64,000 nt of DNA from the NCBI RefSeq assembly GCF_020268605.1, contig NZ_CP084222.1, positions 3,162,001 to 3,226,000 of the forward strand, given 5' to 3'. Below are positions 9,167 through 19,405 of this stretch, piece by piece (positions within the stretch are counted from its first letter, which is position 1; the number at the start of each line of letters is the position of its first letter). The notes under the pieces are model-generated. The model was not told where the DNA came from. It saw only the letters and a list, made by a program, of their open reading frames with translations, and did no database searches. The DNA comes from Arsenophonus apicola (GTDB lineage Bacteria; Pseudomonadota; Gammaproteobacteria; Enterobacterales; Enterobacteriaceae). A program made the position numbers and the translations under genes.

Positions 9167-12100
9167 TTATTTATGTGCTATCACTTGACCGGAAGGAATT
9201 GAACCAAATCCACCGAAAAAAGATTGTAACTCAATGGTTTCTACTTTTTGCCAATTATTAAGGCCATATAGTTCTATTGCTAAGCCTTCAATAATATTAC
9301 TTAAATCGGTAGAATCCATATAATTTATAATTGAAGGTCTTCCCTGCGGCTTAATAAATAATTTATTGCCCTCTAAATTGAAAACTGAATTCTGACCTAG
9401 TAGCGTCTTTTGCCGCATACGTTGTAAATTAATTGTCCCAGTAACAATATTTGTATAGTTAAATCTACCACCCGCAACGCGGGCAAATTGATCTACTGAA
9501 ACAATATCATGCAATTGCTTTGTCACTAAACCTATGTGATCACCTTGACTAATAAAAAATTTCCCTTCTCCTAAGCTTATCATCATACTTTTTAAACTGT
9601 AATCCGAGTTATAAAAAAATACCAATCGACCAGCTAGCAATGCCGATAATTGTGTAACATTGTCTATTTTTTTTATATTTGTTAACAAGCTACTAATACT
9701 CGTTTTATTATTGTCTGCCGTTAAGATTGCCCGCAAATCTTCTTGAAAGACGGCTGCTTGTTCAAATGTCAACTCTTGAGAATCGCTTAAAATTCGAGTC
9801 ATAAACTCCAATAACTCTGATTCAATTGGTTCTTTTTTCAAGGCTTCCTGAGCAATGTCTTTAATCGTGTTTTGGGGTAATCCGCTGCCATATGGCTGGG
9901 CTGCATATACCTTTAATTTACCTAATTCTGGAGAATATCGCTCTATCTTATCACTGACAAAGTTACCAATCTGTTCTGCCATAATAATGCTATTACTATT
10001 ATTGAGATAACCACCTAATTTACTATTATTATTACCACTAAATAGGCCATTTCCCAAACTTACCAGCATATGAACCAATTTTTCCTCTTCGGTATAAAAA
10101 AATAAAATTTCTCCAGCTTTAGCTTGTATTAATTCATTCATGCTTCTAACTTGCCGGTAACTACGCAATATACGCATCGATGGATCAAAGATATTTTTAG
10201 CATTTGAATCTCGCGCTATTGTTGATAATCCACGTATTAATGGCTCCTTACATTGTTCATCTATCTTATGAGAACGATATAATATATCGCTAATATATTC
10301 CCAATTATTTTTATAGGTTTTATTATTAAGTTCAATTGCATGAACGACATTGAGAAGTGGATTTTTATTAATTGTATAATTAATTGTAGGATTAATATCA
10401 GTCTTTGCTGTTAGTACTTTTATATACCAATCAGGTGAGTTTAATGTTTTAGTACCTTCAATAACGTCAATAATATCAATAGCAGATTGATTGAAATATA
10501 ATCTAAAATTTGCTACAGCCATTTGCTCACCAGCAAAATCTTTATATTTAATTAATTTTTTAGGGAAAGCTTCACGGTATCTTTTTTCCCATATTGATTC
10601 TTCTAAAATAAGTGGGCCATCTAAGGATGAGTTGTCAATATTTTTAAAACGATGAGCAGTTAAGTCAAAAACATATTCCTTATTGTCTTTTTTGCCAACT
10701 ACAGTCAAATGATTCATAGGACTTTCATCTAGTTCATTATTCCAGATAGATACCCCTCGATATCTAATATCTGTCATGTCATGATCGCGCATATATTTCG
10801 CAATAGCAGTTATTGATGAATCATCTTCTGTAATTAGATCATCAATCTTTTTAGCAATAGAGGGATTCGAATGTAATTCAGTTAAATACTTTTCTGCCGG
10901 AATATCAGCGGTCAGATTATTTGGGTTGAATTTTTCTCCAATTTTTAATAAAAATCGATTTTCGTTTTTCTCAGGTGACAAAGTAATCTTCATATCAAAA
11001 TGACCTTTTTGAAAATCTTGAGTTAATTTTATCATCTCCATTTGATCATAATTAATTACTCTTCTTTTAAATTTAAATTTTGAATAAAATTTAACGGCTT
11101 TCGCTAGGGATTTAGTCATAACCTCTGAAATAGCAACACCGAGAATTTCAGCAGCAATATTCATTATCCCTTCTTTTAGATAATTTTTATATTCCTCTTC
11201 CTGATCACTCATTGATGCTTTTAGAAATGAAGGTGTTGCAGCCAAAATACTTCCGTATACCATTCCAGTTAAATTGCCCATTAAAAATGAAAAAAAAGTA
11301 TAAGGGACTATTATATCTTCTAAGCGACTAAATAGTTCAATAAGTAACGCTTCAGTGTGCGATTTGATTAATATATCGGCTTTTTTTATATTAAAATCGA
11401 TAATAGATTCAAATATAAAAGAGTAGTCTGTATTTTCTCTTTTTAATTTAAGCTCTAAAGGATTAAGCTCACTGTAATTATTAAAATGGAATTTTACCCA
11501 TGATTTTAATTTTTCACTTGCAGAAATCGCGCGCTTAAAATCACGAAATGAGGGATAATGAAGACATTCACCGGTAAAAACGGATATCACGGCAATAGGT
11601 GTGTGGTCCGCTTCAATGCTGTTAGCCGTTTTATCAATGCCAGTAACAGGCCCGCGATCCCAATCAGAAAACACTAACAATCCCGGACTATTTTCCACTA
11701 AATAGTATAAAGCGTCCTTTTTACCATAAGTGGTTAATACATGCTCTAAATAGTCATAAAAGGCCTTTTTTATCTCCTCATTTTTTTTAATTTTTTCCAT
11801 TTCAGCAATATAACTATTTTGAATATCAGCAGAATTTATTTTATTGATAAGTTCTTTTGTATATTGATCAGGATATAACGCGCCTAGTACTTCATCTAAT
11901 TTATAATTTAGGTTTTCCGATAACCACTTACGCTCACGGCCTAATAAAATATCCCGCACAGTGTACATTTTTTCTATAGGTGGATAAAAATACTTTTGAG
12001 CACTTTCTATTTCTGGGTTATATGATTCAGATTTATAGCGGAGTTTTACCAAATCATTTAAAGAAGTATTATCAACATTACAAATTTTGCTTTGTTGTGC

Positions 12101-13456
12101 TAAATATTTGGCTAAATAATTTTCCAAATGTGGCATTTTTTCTAGTAACTTATCTTTTTCTTCTTTTAATAAATCAATATTTTTTAACATATCAATTTGA
12201 TTCTTTAAATTTATTGCTTCCTCATTCAAATAATTAATCAGTACAGGACTAAATTCTGTTGGGAATTTTATGTTAATATTCTTTTTATTCATCAAAGGTG
12301 AGTTAATTTCTTCAATATGTCGGGTTAAATATTCAAAAATATTAAAAGTATCAGATATAATGTTATCATTATCATCCGTATAACTATATATTATCTCTGT
12401 CTTAACAATATCTTCTATCGTTAAATCACCAAAAGCATGTTGATCAGTTTCATAGATAGAATAAACTAACCATAATGCATAAACACTGATAACTTCAATT
12501 GGCAAATTAGGTTTATCACTATTTTTATTAAAACTATATTTTTCATTAAATAGCCGAGTAAGAATATTTATTTTGTGAATATTTACTAACAGTTCCGTTT
12601 GATCATTAATATCAATTTTATCAAAATAAGAATTAATTACTTCTTGATAAATTTTATTTAACTCAAATCTAATAGGTGTAGATGATATATTATTAAGTTT
12701 ATTGTTAATATCATTTTCCACAGTATTTAAAAATTGATTTTCAACTAATAAATGTGAAGAATCTATTGATATAAGAAAATTATCTAACTTTTTGATCAAT
12801 GATTCTTTTTGGTTATTAATATTTTCTTCGCTTTCATTTTCATTTATATCAATAAATGATAAAATAATATTCGAAATTTCATATATTTTACCCTTTATAC
12901 TAGATAGAGGCTCTGAGTTTATTTGATATCCCATATTATATATTTGATTTATCGTTGTCGATTCTTGTGCTAAAATTAAAATTCTAGAATAGATCGCCAA
13001 ATCATACTCATGTGCTTGTATCTCTTTTTTTAATAAATTATTAACATTAATTTGGTCTTCTAATCCCGAAGCTAATATTTTATCATTTGATATTTTTTTT
13101 CTTAATTTATAAATTTGTGTATTTAATTCAATATATTCATTAGTATTTTTGATATCGATTTGCTTATTAATATTATTTATTATTTTTATAATTAAATTTA
13201 TCAGCTTATCAACTTTAATTGAGTTATGGTACTCTGGTAAACTTGCCTGTCTAATTTCTCTCTCTTTAATAATGTTATGATTTATTACCGAATCAAGACT
13301 ATTAACATTAGCATTTTTTTCAGCAAAATTACCAGCCACTGGCTGTATGTTAGTCACCATGTTTTCGTCATTATTTTTTAACAGTCTGTTTTTATTACTA
13401 ACTTTATCATCAACTGAAATATAATTATGATTAAAAACATTAGCCGATACTTTCAT
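9167..13456 (-). CDS. Very large toxin-like protein (1429 aa), family not firmly recognised
   Basis: I cannot name the family with confidence. The ATG at 13456 has an AAGGTAAGGA ribosome site. The first 500 residues are highly charged, rich in Lys, Asn and Ile, and probably helical. Around residues 590-650 lies a conserved-looking block (LLVFSDWDRGPVTGID, then TPIAVISVFTGECLHYPSF) that reminds me of large dermonecrotic-type toxins of Pseudomonas and Photorhabdus; this is only a resemblance. Residues about 712-742 are hydrophobic (FFSFLMGNLTGMVYGSILAA), a possible membrane-insertion segment. Residues about 930-970 contain NHLTVVGK and YVFDLTAHRF. The C-terminus holds two related copies of about 160 residues (from A1114 and A1275). 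No signal peptide is evident. In-frame coding sequence continues past the stop. AT-richness and lack of housekeeping neighbours suggest accessory or acquired DNA. Confidence 0.6.
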   Translation of the reverse strand: MKVSANVFNHNYISVDDKVSNKNRLLKNNDENMVTNIQPVAGNFAEKNANVNSLDSVINHNIIKEREIRQASLPEYHNSIKVDKLINLIIKIINNINKQIDIKNTNEYIELNTQIYKLRKKISNDKILASGLEDQINVNNLLKKEIQAHEYDLAIYSRILILAQESTTINQIYNMGYQINSEPLSSIKGKIYEISNIILSFIDINENESEENINNQKESLIKKLDNFLISIDSSHLLVENQFLNTVENDINNKLNNISSTPIRFELNKIYQEVINSYFDKIDINDQTELLVNIHKINILTRLFNEKYSFNKNSDKPNLPIEVISVYALWLVYSIYETDQHAFGDLTIEDIVKTEIIYSYTDDNDNIISDTFNIFEYLTRHIEEINSPLMNKKNINIKFPTEFSPVLINYLNEEAINLKNQIDMLKNIDLLKEEKDKLLEKMPHLENYLAKYLAQQSKICNVDNTSLNDLVKLRYKSESYNPEIESAQKYFYPPIEKMYTVRDILLGRERKWLSENLNYKLDEVLGALYPDQYTKELINKINSADIQNSYIAEMEKIKKNEEIKKAFYDYLEHVLTTYGKKDALYYLVENSPGLLVFSDWDRGPVTGIDKTANSIEADHTPIAVISVFTGECLHYPSFRDFKRAISASEKLKSWVKFHFNNYSELNPLELKLKRENTDYSFIFESIIDFNIKKADILIKSHTEALLIELFSRLEDIIVPYTFFSFLMGNLTGMVYGSILAATPSFLKASMSDQEEEYKNYLKEGIMNIAAEILGVAISEVMTKSLAKAVKFYSKFKFKRRVINYDQMEMIKLTQDFQKGHFDMKITLSPEKNENRFLLKIGEKFNPNNLTADIPAEKYLTELHSNPSIAKKIDDLITEDDSSITAIAKYMRDHDMTDIRYRGVSIWNNELDESPMNHLTVVGKKDNKEYVFDLTAHRFKNIDNSSLDGPLILEESIWEKRYREAFPKKLIKYKDFAGEQMAVANFRLYFNQSAIDIIDVIEGTKTLNSPDWYIKVLTAKTDINPTINYTINKNPLLNVVHAIELNNKTYKNNWEYISDILYRSHKIDEQCKEPLIRGLSTIARDSNAKNIFDPSMRILRSYRQVRSMNELIQAKAGEILFFYTEEEKLVHMLVSLGNGLFSGNNNSKLGGYLNNSNSIIMAEQIGNFVSDKIERYSPELGKLKVYAAQPYGSGLPQNTIKDIAQEALKKEPIESELLEFMTRILSDSQELTFEQAAVFQEDLRAILTADNNKTSISSLLTNIKKIDNVTQLSALLAGRLVFFYNSDYSLKSMMISLGEGKFFISQGDHIGLVTKQLHDIVSVDQFARVAGGRFNYTNIVTGTINLQRMRQKTLLGQNSVFNLEGNKLFIKPQGRPSIINYMDSTDLSNIIEGLAIELYGLNNWQKVETIELQSFFGGFGSIPSGQVIAHK

Positions 13457-14178
13457 TAATCCTTACCTTAAAAATTACATAAATTACAATAGATTTCTTA
13501 TTATATATTCTTTCAAAAAATTATGTTAATTTTTTGTTAAAAATAATAGCGATAAATAACTATTTAAAAAATAAATAAAAATAGAATAATAAATGAATAG
13601 TCATGATAATGACTAAATTAGAGTCAGTAAAAAATAATCTTTAATACAATAAACAAAGGCAATTTCAATTTAAGAAAATAATGTAATAAGATTGTTCTTA
13701 ATATAAAAAATACTATTTCAAGCCAAAAAATTTAACGATATTAGTTATTCAATCTATTAATTACATCACTATGTGCTGCTGGCTAGCTTTTATTATTCAC
13801 ATCATGGAATAATAAAAACCGTTATTATCATCTATTATGAAACTTCTTCAGAATAGTCAATTAGTTGGAATCAAAGGAGGCAAAAGAATCAATGTTTATT
13901 TCACTTTATTACAAATAAACTCATACCATGTTTTATTGTTATTAATACTTAACAGGGACAAATTCAACTTCACTAACTCATTTCTCAAAAAACACTCGCT
14001 TCCATACGTTAACATAGTAAGATATGATATTTACTTACTTATTTTCTCTCAAGATAATTAACATAACGTTGTGATATAACAAATCTTTGTTTATTAGCGT
14101 CGAATAAAATATTGCAGTAAAACGATTCAATATGAATCACCCCGTTAAAGTAAAGTTGAATAAACAGATGTGATTAAC
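13457..14178. other. Non-coding AT-rich region between toxin and lipoprotein genes
   Basis: About 720 bases of very AT-rich sequence. It contains the divergent upstream regions of the toxin-like gene (minus) and the lipoprotein gene (plus). One 74-codon open frame exists but has no homologue I recognise and unlikely composition. No RNA gene, repeat or IS end was recognised. Confidence 0.5.
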
Positions 14179-14574
14179 ATGAAAATATTATTTTTAATGC
14201 TGACATTATTAACGCTAACCAGCTGCGCTTCACGGCCACAGCCAGCATTGATGGATCTTGACAAAAAAAGTCGTGAATTTAACCATTCTGCCCTGTTAAA
14301 TATTAGTCATATTCAGAAGATCAACGCTTCTTTTAATAGTGGCCAAAAATGGCAATATTCAACGTTTTTTCCTGCCACTGCTGAACAAACCTCTCCTGTT
14401 TATTATTATGCACTGGCTAATGCTCATAGAATTATTATTTATACTGATAATGCCAATTTTTGGCTTATGGTTAAAAATAAGCTGAAAGCACAAGGAGCAA
14501 CGGCAGCTATTGAATGGCAATTTAAAAAAATGTTTTTAGCTAAACAAGCTCAAATTACATTCATTAAAGATTAA
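14179..14574 (+). CDS. Small putative lipoprotein of unknown function
   Basis: The protein has 131 residues from ATG 14179 (an in-frame GTG at 14170 would add three). The N-terminus MKILFLMLTLLTLTSCAS is a lipoprotein signal with an LTSC lipobox, so Cys16 should be lipidated and the mature protein anchored to the membrane. The remaining part is a small soluble domain ending in LAKQAQITFIKD; I recognise no family. No good ribosome site was seen before either start. It stands alone between the toxin-like gene and tag. Confidence 0.65.
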   Translation: MKILFLMLTLLTLTSCASRPQPALMDLDKKSREFNHSALLNISHIQKINASFNSGQKWQYSTFFPATAEQTSPVYYYALANAHRIIIYTDNANFWLMVKNKLKAQGATAAIEWQFKKMFLAKQAQITFIKD

Positions 14575-15018
14575 AATAACTAAAAAATAAATTAAATAAT
14601 CTTGATTAAAATAATCAATTACTAATTTCGCAGTTGATGTATTTATTATAACCTTTTGTATATAAAAAGGTTAATTAGCTAACACATGGTTAATTTTAAC
14701 ATTTAAATGATAAAATCAATGTTCTTTTACTAACCAATAAAAATGGTCATAATAACAAAGTATCAAAGACTTATTTAAATAACGCTTTGCCAACCTTACA
14801 AAATGTAAAATAAATGACAATTTACCTATTTCCCAATTGATTTAAATAGCTATTTTCCGCAATCAAAATGCATTGCCTATTTAATACCCCCCATATCTTA
14901 AAGAAAAATTACCACTATTATTGTCACAGCAAGTCATAGTGCTACTGTTAAAATCCTTATCATAAACTTATTAATATCGAATAATAGATCGATACCTCAC
15001 AATAGGAGTAATAAAGTA
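14575..15018. other. Intergenic region upstream of tag
   Basis: About 440 AT-rich bases. A weak hairpin, AACCTTTT/AAAAGGTT (14650-14672), follows the lipoprotein gene but has no clear T tail. A ribosome site (AATAGGAG) lies just before tag. Nothing else is recognised. Confidence 0.45.
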
Positions 15019-15588
15019 ATGACACCACTACGTTGCCATTGGGTAACTGCCGATGAGGAATATATTGCCTATCATGATCAAGAGTGGGGAAAAGCAGAAA
15101 AAGATAGTCATAAATTATTCGAAATGCTTTGCCTTGAAGGACAACAAGCCGGACTCTCTTGGTATATTATTTTGAAAAAACGTGCTGGCTATCGTGACTG
15201 TTTCTACCACTTTAATCCAGTTAAAATTGCCAAAATGACTCAGCAGGATGTTGATCGTCTAATGCAAGAACCCCGTATCGTGCGTAATCGCATGAAAATC
15301 AATGCTATTATTACCAATGCCCAAGCTTACTTAGCGATGATCCAATCAGGTGAGGATTTTAGTCAATTTCTCTGGCAATTTGTCGATGGAAAAACACAAA
15401 TCAATCATTGGCAACATCAAAGTGAAATACCTACTCATACCGTTATTTCTAATCATCTTTCTCTTGCTTTAAAAAAACGTGGCTTTAAATTTGTTGGTAG
15501 CACCATCTGTTACGCATTTATGCAAGCAACCGGTATGGTTAACGACCATTTAAGCAATTGTATTTGTCGGCAGAAAAAAAACGAGTAA
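15019..15588 (+). CDS. tag: DNA-3-methyladenine glycosylase I
   Basis: This base-excision-repair enzyme removes 3-methyladenine from alkylated DNA. Its 189 residues match E. coli Tag (187). The N-terminus has the conserved RCHW pattern with zinc-ligand Cys6, followed by YIAYHDQEWG with His19. The C-terminal part carries VGSTICYAFMQATGMVNDH and the second zinc pair (His near 177, Cys near 181). ATG 15019 follows a good AGGAG site. It is monocistronic and appears intact. Confidence 0.96.
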   Translation: MTPLRCHWVTADEEYIAYHDQEWGKAEKDSHKLFEMLCLEGQQAGLSWYIILKKRAGYRDCFYHFNPVKIAKMTQQDVDRLMQEPRIVRNRMKINAIITNAQAYLAMIQSGEDFSQFLWQFVDGKTQINHWQHQSEIPTHTVISNHLSLALKKRGFKFVGSTICYAFMQATGMVNDHLSNCICRQKKNE

Positions 15589-15741
15589 TAAAAATATCAT
15601 TATGATAAATTTATAATCACATAAATATAAAAAATTATAATATTCGGCATTAATTTGTTAACCAACCCATTATTCTATTAATAATAACAGAATATTGTGC
15701 TGGTTTGTTTACTAGTCATTTGCACAGTTATGAAGAAAAGC

Positions 15742-16986
15742 ATGATACATTCACAATTTGGTAAAAAATTTTCCAGTTCATCGAGTATCTCTCTTTTAAT
15801 GAAAGATCTAAATGAGGGCTTACGCACACCTAACGTCATTATGCTTGGTGGTGGTAACCCAGCGTACATTCCTGAAATGGATCAATATTTTCAGCAATTA
15901 TTGATAGATATGGCTAAAAATGGCCAGCTCAATGAAGCATTATGCAACTATGATGGCCCGCAAGGAAAAGATGCCATGCTGGAAGTATTAGCAAATACGT
16001 TAAATGAGCAAGTAGGCTGGAATATCAGCGCTAAAAATATCGCATTGACTAATGGCAGTCAGAGCGCTTTTTTTTATCTATTTAATATCCTAGCAGGCCG
16101 TTGTGAACAAGGAATTAAACGGAAAGTTCTTTTCCCTTTAACACCAGAATATGTAGGTTATGCCGATACTGGACTTGATGATGATATTTTTGTTGCCAAT
16201 AAACCGCAAATTGACATCCTGCCTAGTGGTCAATTTAAATATCGAATTAATTTTGAATCGCTAACAATAACCGATGATATTGGTGTTATTTGCGTTTCCA
16301 GACCCACCAATCCGACTGGAAATGTCATTACCGATGAAGAAATGATGCAATTAGATGCTTTGGCCAAACAGCATGCTATTCCTCTTTTAATTGATAGTGC
16401 TTATGGTATTCCTTTTCCAGGTATTATTTTTAATCAAGCAACACCAATCTGGAATGAAAATATTATTCTATCTATGAGCTTATCTAAATTAGGATTACCT
16501 GGCTGTCGCTGCGGTATTATTATTGCAAACGAATCTATTATCACCGCTATCAGTAACATGAATGGCATCATTAGCTTATCCCCTGGTAGTATAGGCCCAG
16601 CATTAATGCTAGCGATCCTTAAACGTAATGATCTATTGAGACTTTCACAAACTGTAATAAAACCTTTTTATCAACAACGCGTTACTGAAACCGTAAAAAT
16701 TATTCGCCGTTATATACCCGAGAGTCGCTGTCTGATCCATAAGCCCGAAGGCGCAATATTTCTATGGCTTTGGTTTAAAAATTTACCGATCAATAGTCAA
16801 ACACTTTATTCACGTCTTAAAAAACGCGGTGTATTAATGGTGCCGGGGGATTATTTTTTCCCAGGACTTAATGGACAATGGCCTCATTCGCATCAATGCA
16901 TGCGAATGAACTATATTCTACCACTGGAAAAAATAGAACAAGGAATCGCGATTTTAGCGGATGAAATTGAAATTGCCTATCAATAG
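15742..16986 (+). CDS. avtA: Valine-pyruvate aminotransferase
   Basis: This PLP-dependent aminotransferase makes alanine from valine and pyruvate (transaminase C). It is collinear with E. coli AvtA over about 414 residues, including MLGGGNPA, NYDGPQGK, LTNGSQSAFF, VSRPTNPTGN and the PLP-lysine region SLSKLGLPGCRCG. The frame can be extended upstream to 15697, but the E. coli protein begins at the equivalent of MIHSQFG, so I chose ATG 15742. The ATG at 15730 is a possible alternative. The gene is intact. Confidence 0.95.
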   Translation: MIHSQFGKKFSSSSSISLLMKDLNEGLRTPNVIMLGGGNPAYIPEMDQYFQQLLIDMAKNGQLNEALCNYDGPQGKDAMLEVLANTLNEQVGWNISAKNIALTNGSQSAFFYLFNILAGRCEQGIKRKVLFPLTPEYVGYADTGLDDDIFVANKPQIDILPSGQFKYRINFESLTITDDIGVICVSRPTNPTGNVITDEEMMQLDALAKQHAIPLLIDSAYGIPFPGIIFNQATPIWNENIILSMSLSKLGLPGCRCGIIIANESIITAISNMNGIISLSPGSIGPALMLAILKRNDLLRLSQTVIKPFYQQRVTETVKIIRRYIPESRCLIHKPEGAIFLWLWFKNLPINSQTLYSRLKKRGVLMVPGDYFFPGLNGQWPHSHQCMRMNYILPLEKIEQGIAILADEIEIAYQ

Positions 16987-17773
16987 CATAAGTTAAATAG
17001 CTTTATTAAATATACTAAACAATATAATTCTATCTATGATAAAAAAACCTCTTATCATATACAAGATAAGAGGTGATAAAATAATAACGAGGACTTTGAA
17101 TTGTAAAGTTAACGGGATCATATTCAAGGGTATTGCTAAATGAAATGATCTATTTTCCGAGCTCTTTAACACCGTAACTATTACAACATATTCAGTGTTC
17201 TGTTAATTAAATAATAAATTGATATTTTTACCACTATTTCGAACAATTATTTTTCAATTTAATTAAAATTATAATCTAATCATTTTATTAATAATCCAGC
17301 TATCAAGGTTGACAGAATAAGAAGCATTAAAGTTAATACTGTACTTGATGTTGTTAGATGCTGACGTTTAAATCTACAAACACGTTATAAAAAAGATGGA
17401 AAAAACGATTCACTGGATAAGTTATCAAGAAAAGCTAAACATGCTTAACATTTATTATTATCCTTCTCTTTACCGATTAATCAAATTTCAACCGCAAAGA
17501 GTATCCTTATCTGCCATATTTTAAAAAACAAAGAATGGACTAACCCTAAAGAAATATAGAAATTGTTAATCAATTTCTTTAAACCAATCATCCATTGCAA
17601 AGGAAAATAAACTTTTCTGCAACCCATTTTCTATTAACTGTGCTTTATCTTGGACATACAACAGAAAATAATGGTTAAAAAGGTTTATTTCTATTCACAT
17701 GCTGGTATTTTTACCATTAATGTTTATCATTAAAATTTCATATTCGCTTGGAGAAGCTAGGCTTATACCTTTA
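16987..17773. other. Long non-coding interval between avtA and yidQ
   Basis: Nearly 790 AT-rich bases. It contains a 10-bp inverted repeat (ACCTCTTATC 17047-17056, GATAAGAGGT 17065-17074) with an A run on its left, so it works as a terminator only for minus-strand transcription, although no minus gene precedes it. Short peptide-like stretches around 17380-17640 are broken by stops in every frame and match nothing I recognise. They may be the last trace of a lost gene. Confidence 0.4.
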
Positions 17774-18124
17774 ATGACAAGATTAATCCTCGTTATCTAT
17801 ACTATCTGTTTAAATATTTTCAGTTGCCTGATACTGTTAAGCGGCTGCTCAAGTATTATGACCCATGTTGGACCTCATCAAGGTTACTATTCAGGCACCA
17901 AAGCCGATAGCCGAATACTTAAAGATAGCGATACCGGCTGGGTGATAAAACCGCTTGCCATGATTGATTTACCTTTTTCTGCGCTACTTGATACCGTTTT
18001 ACTACCATATGATTATTTTCAGATTGAAAAAGTTGTATCGCTCCCCTCCCCAAAAGAACGCGTTCAAAATTGGGAAAATGATCAAGTCGCAAATGCCACT
18101 CAGCAAATATCAGCAAAAAATTAA
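17774..18124 (+). CDS. yidQ: YidQ/YceK-family lipoprotein (DUF1375)
   Basis: A small predicted lipoprotein of unknown function. From ATG 17774 it has 116 residues: a signal peptide ending LLSGC, the conserved SSIMTHVGPHQGYYSGTKA, and the family signature MIDLPFSALLDTVLLPYDYF near the C-terminus, as in E. coli YidQ and YceK. An upstream in-frame start at 17699 would put 25 residues before the signal peptide, so I prefer 17774. As in E. coli, yidR is close by, but here a broken outer-membrane protein gene is inserted between them. Confidence 0.85.
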   Translation: MTRLILVIYTICLNIFSCLILLSGCSSIMTHVGPHQGYYSGTKADSRILKDSDTGWVIKPLAMIDLPFSALLDTVLLPYDYFQIEKVVSLPSPKERVQNWENDQVANATQQISAKN

Positions 18125-18439
18125 CATTGATTCCATAACTGCCACACTTAATTTTTAAGCAGAAAATTAACCTGACTTTAAATACTGAAATTAATAAAAT
18201 AGGTAAAATAAATATTCAATTAGTTGTGATAGAAGTTTTTTATATTTATCAATAAGTAAAAGCTTGCATTATTAAAATCAGCACTCATAGCCGACTTTAA
18301 TTTAATAGCCGAATTATATTAAAGGAAACCTAAACATATTTTATCCAATCATTATTTATACCAATTTTCAACATATGAGCTACCATTATTTTATTAGATT
18401 GAAACAACTTTTTTATTTTATTAACTTGAGAAATAAATA
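18125..18439. other. Intergenic region upstream of the beta-barrel gene
   Basis: About 315 AT-rich bases without a credible reading frame. It should hold the promoter of the outer-membrane protein gene at 18440, but no convincing -35/-10 pair or operator stands out. Confidence 0.4.
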
Positions 18440-19182
18440 ATGAAAAAAACACTTATGGCTTTAATTACTATCAGCATCATTCCATCTCCTGTGTTGGCAA
18501 ATGAAAGTAAAAATGGTGTTTATATCAGTGCAAAAATGGGTGCATCGATTCTACAAATGTCAGGCCAATTTTATCCACTTAACGATTTATCAACCAACCT
18601 TGCTGAGAAACAAAAAGGGGACAACCATAGAACTGCCGTATTAGGTACTGGCCTCGCTTTAGGCTATGATTTTATATGATAATTTTAAACTTCCCGTTAG
18701 AGCTGAATTAGACTTTACTAGCCGGGCAAAGGCTGATTATAATTATTCAAAATCTCAAGAAAATGCCGTGTTTTTTTTTAGAAGCACAATTAAAAAATCA
18801 AATAGAAGCAAATACATTAATGTTTAACGCTTATTATGATTTTAAAAATCCATCTGATTTCACTCCTTATCTCTCTGCTGGCTTAGGTTATGCTTATATA
18901 AGCCAAAAAACATCTCCAATAGCAACGCTGGGTATATCCGGAGGGGGAATTAGCACCGAAACTCTCCAAACACGTTCTCATGCCACCAATAACTTTGCCT
19001 GGAGTGCTGGCGCAGGTATCAAATATATGGTTAATCAAGATTTTTCATTCGACCTTAGCTATAAGTATCTGGATGCTGGCCAGGCTGAAGTAGATTATTT
19101 CAATTTAGAAGGCGTAAAAACTAATTCAAAAACTCAAGTTAGGACCCATGATATTATGTTAAGTGCAACTTATCATTTCTGA
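18440..19182 (+). pseudogene. OmpA-like/opacity-type outer-membrane beta-barrel protein, two frameshifts
   Basis: The gene starts with a signal peptide (MKKTLMALITISIIPSPVLA) and ends LSATYHF, with the terminal Phe typical of outer-membrane barrels. Between lie strands such as FTPYLSAGLGYAYIS, AWSAGAGIKYMV and FDLSYKYLDAG, as in the 8-strand opacity/Omp25-type families. Frame 1 stops at TGA 18677-18679. The protein clearly continues one base over (YDNFKLPVRAELDF), then shifts again at a run of nine T (18771-18779). Each break looks like one extra base; the 743-base length agrees with two insertions. Joined, it is about 246 residues. The homopolymer break could be slippage or sequencing error; the first is not in a long homopolymer. 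Confidence 0.82.
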
Positions 19183-19405
19183 TGATTAATAGTGCTACGG
19201 GATATCACATAAAAAAATAATTTTTATAATAAACAAAGAATATACTCTGTTGTATAAACTTAGTGTATTTATTTGCATAAATACAATTTTTATCAATTAG
19301 TTATTAAGAATAGAAAGCGAGATATCCCTCGATTAACATAAGCTAAACTCACTATATGGCAGTAAGACATAACTCAATTGGATAACAAAATAGTGCTAAT
19401 TCAAA

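Noticed and set aside
10660..10760. Papain-like catalytic domain around NHLTVVGK and YVFDLTAHRF in the toxin-like protein
   Set aside because: A His and an Asp are present but no Cys occurs in the preceding 100 residues, so a Cys-His-Asp triad cannot be supported.
13837..14061. Open frame of 74 codons upstream of the lipoprotein gene
   Set aside because: AT-rich composition, no convincing ribosome site, no recognisable family; chance frame.
17047..17074. Inverted repeat after avtA as the avtA terminator
   Set aside because: The A run precedes the stem on the plus strand and no T run follows, so it is oriented for minus-strand transcripts only.
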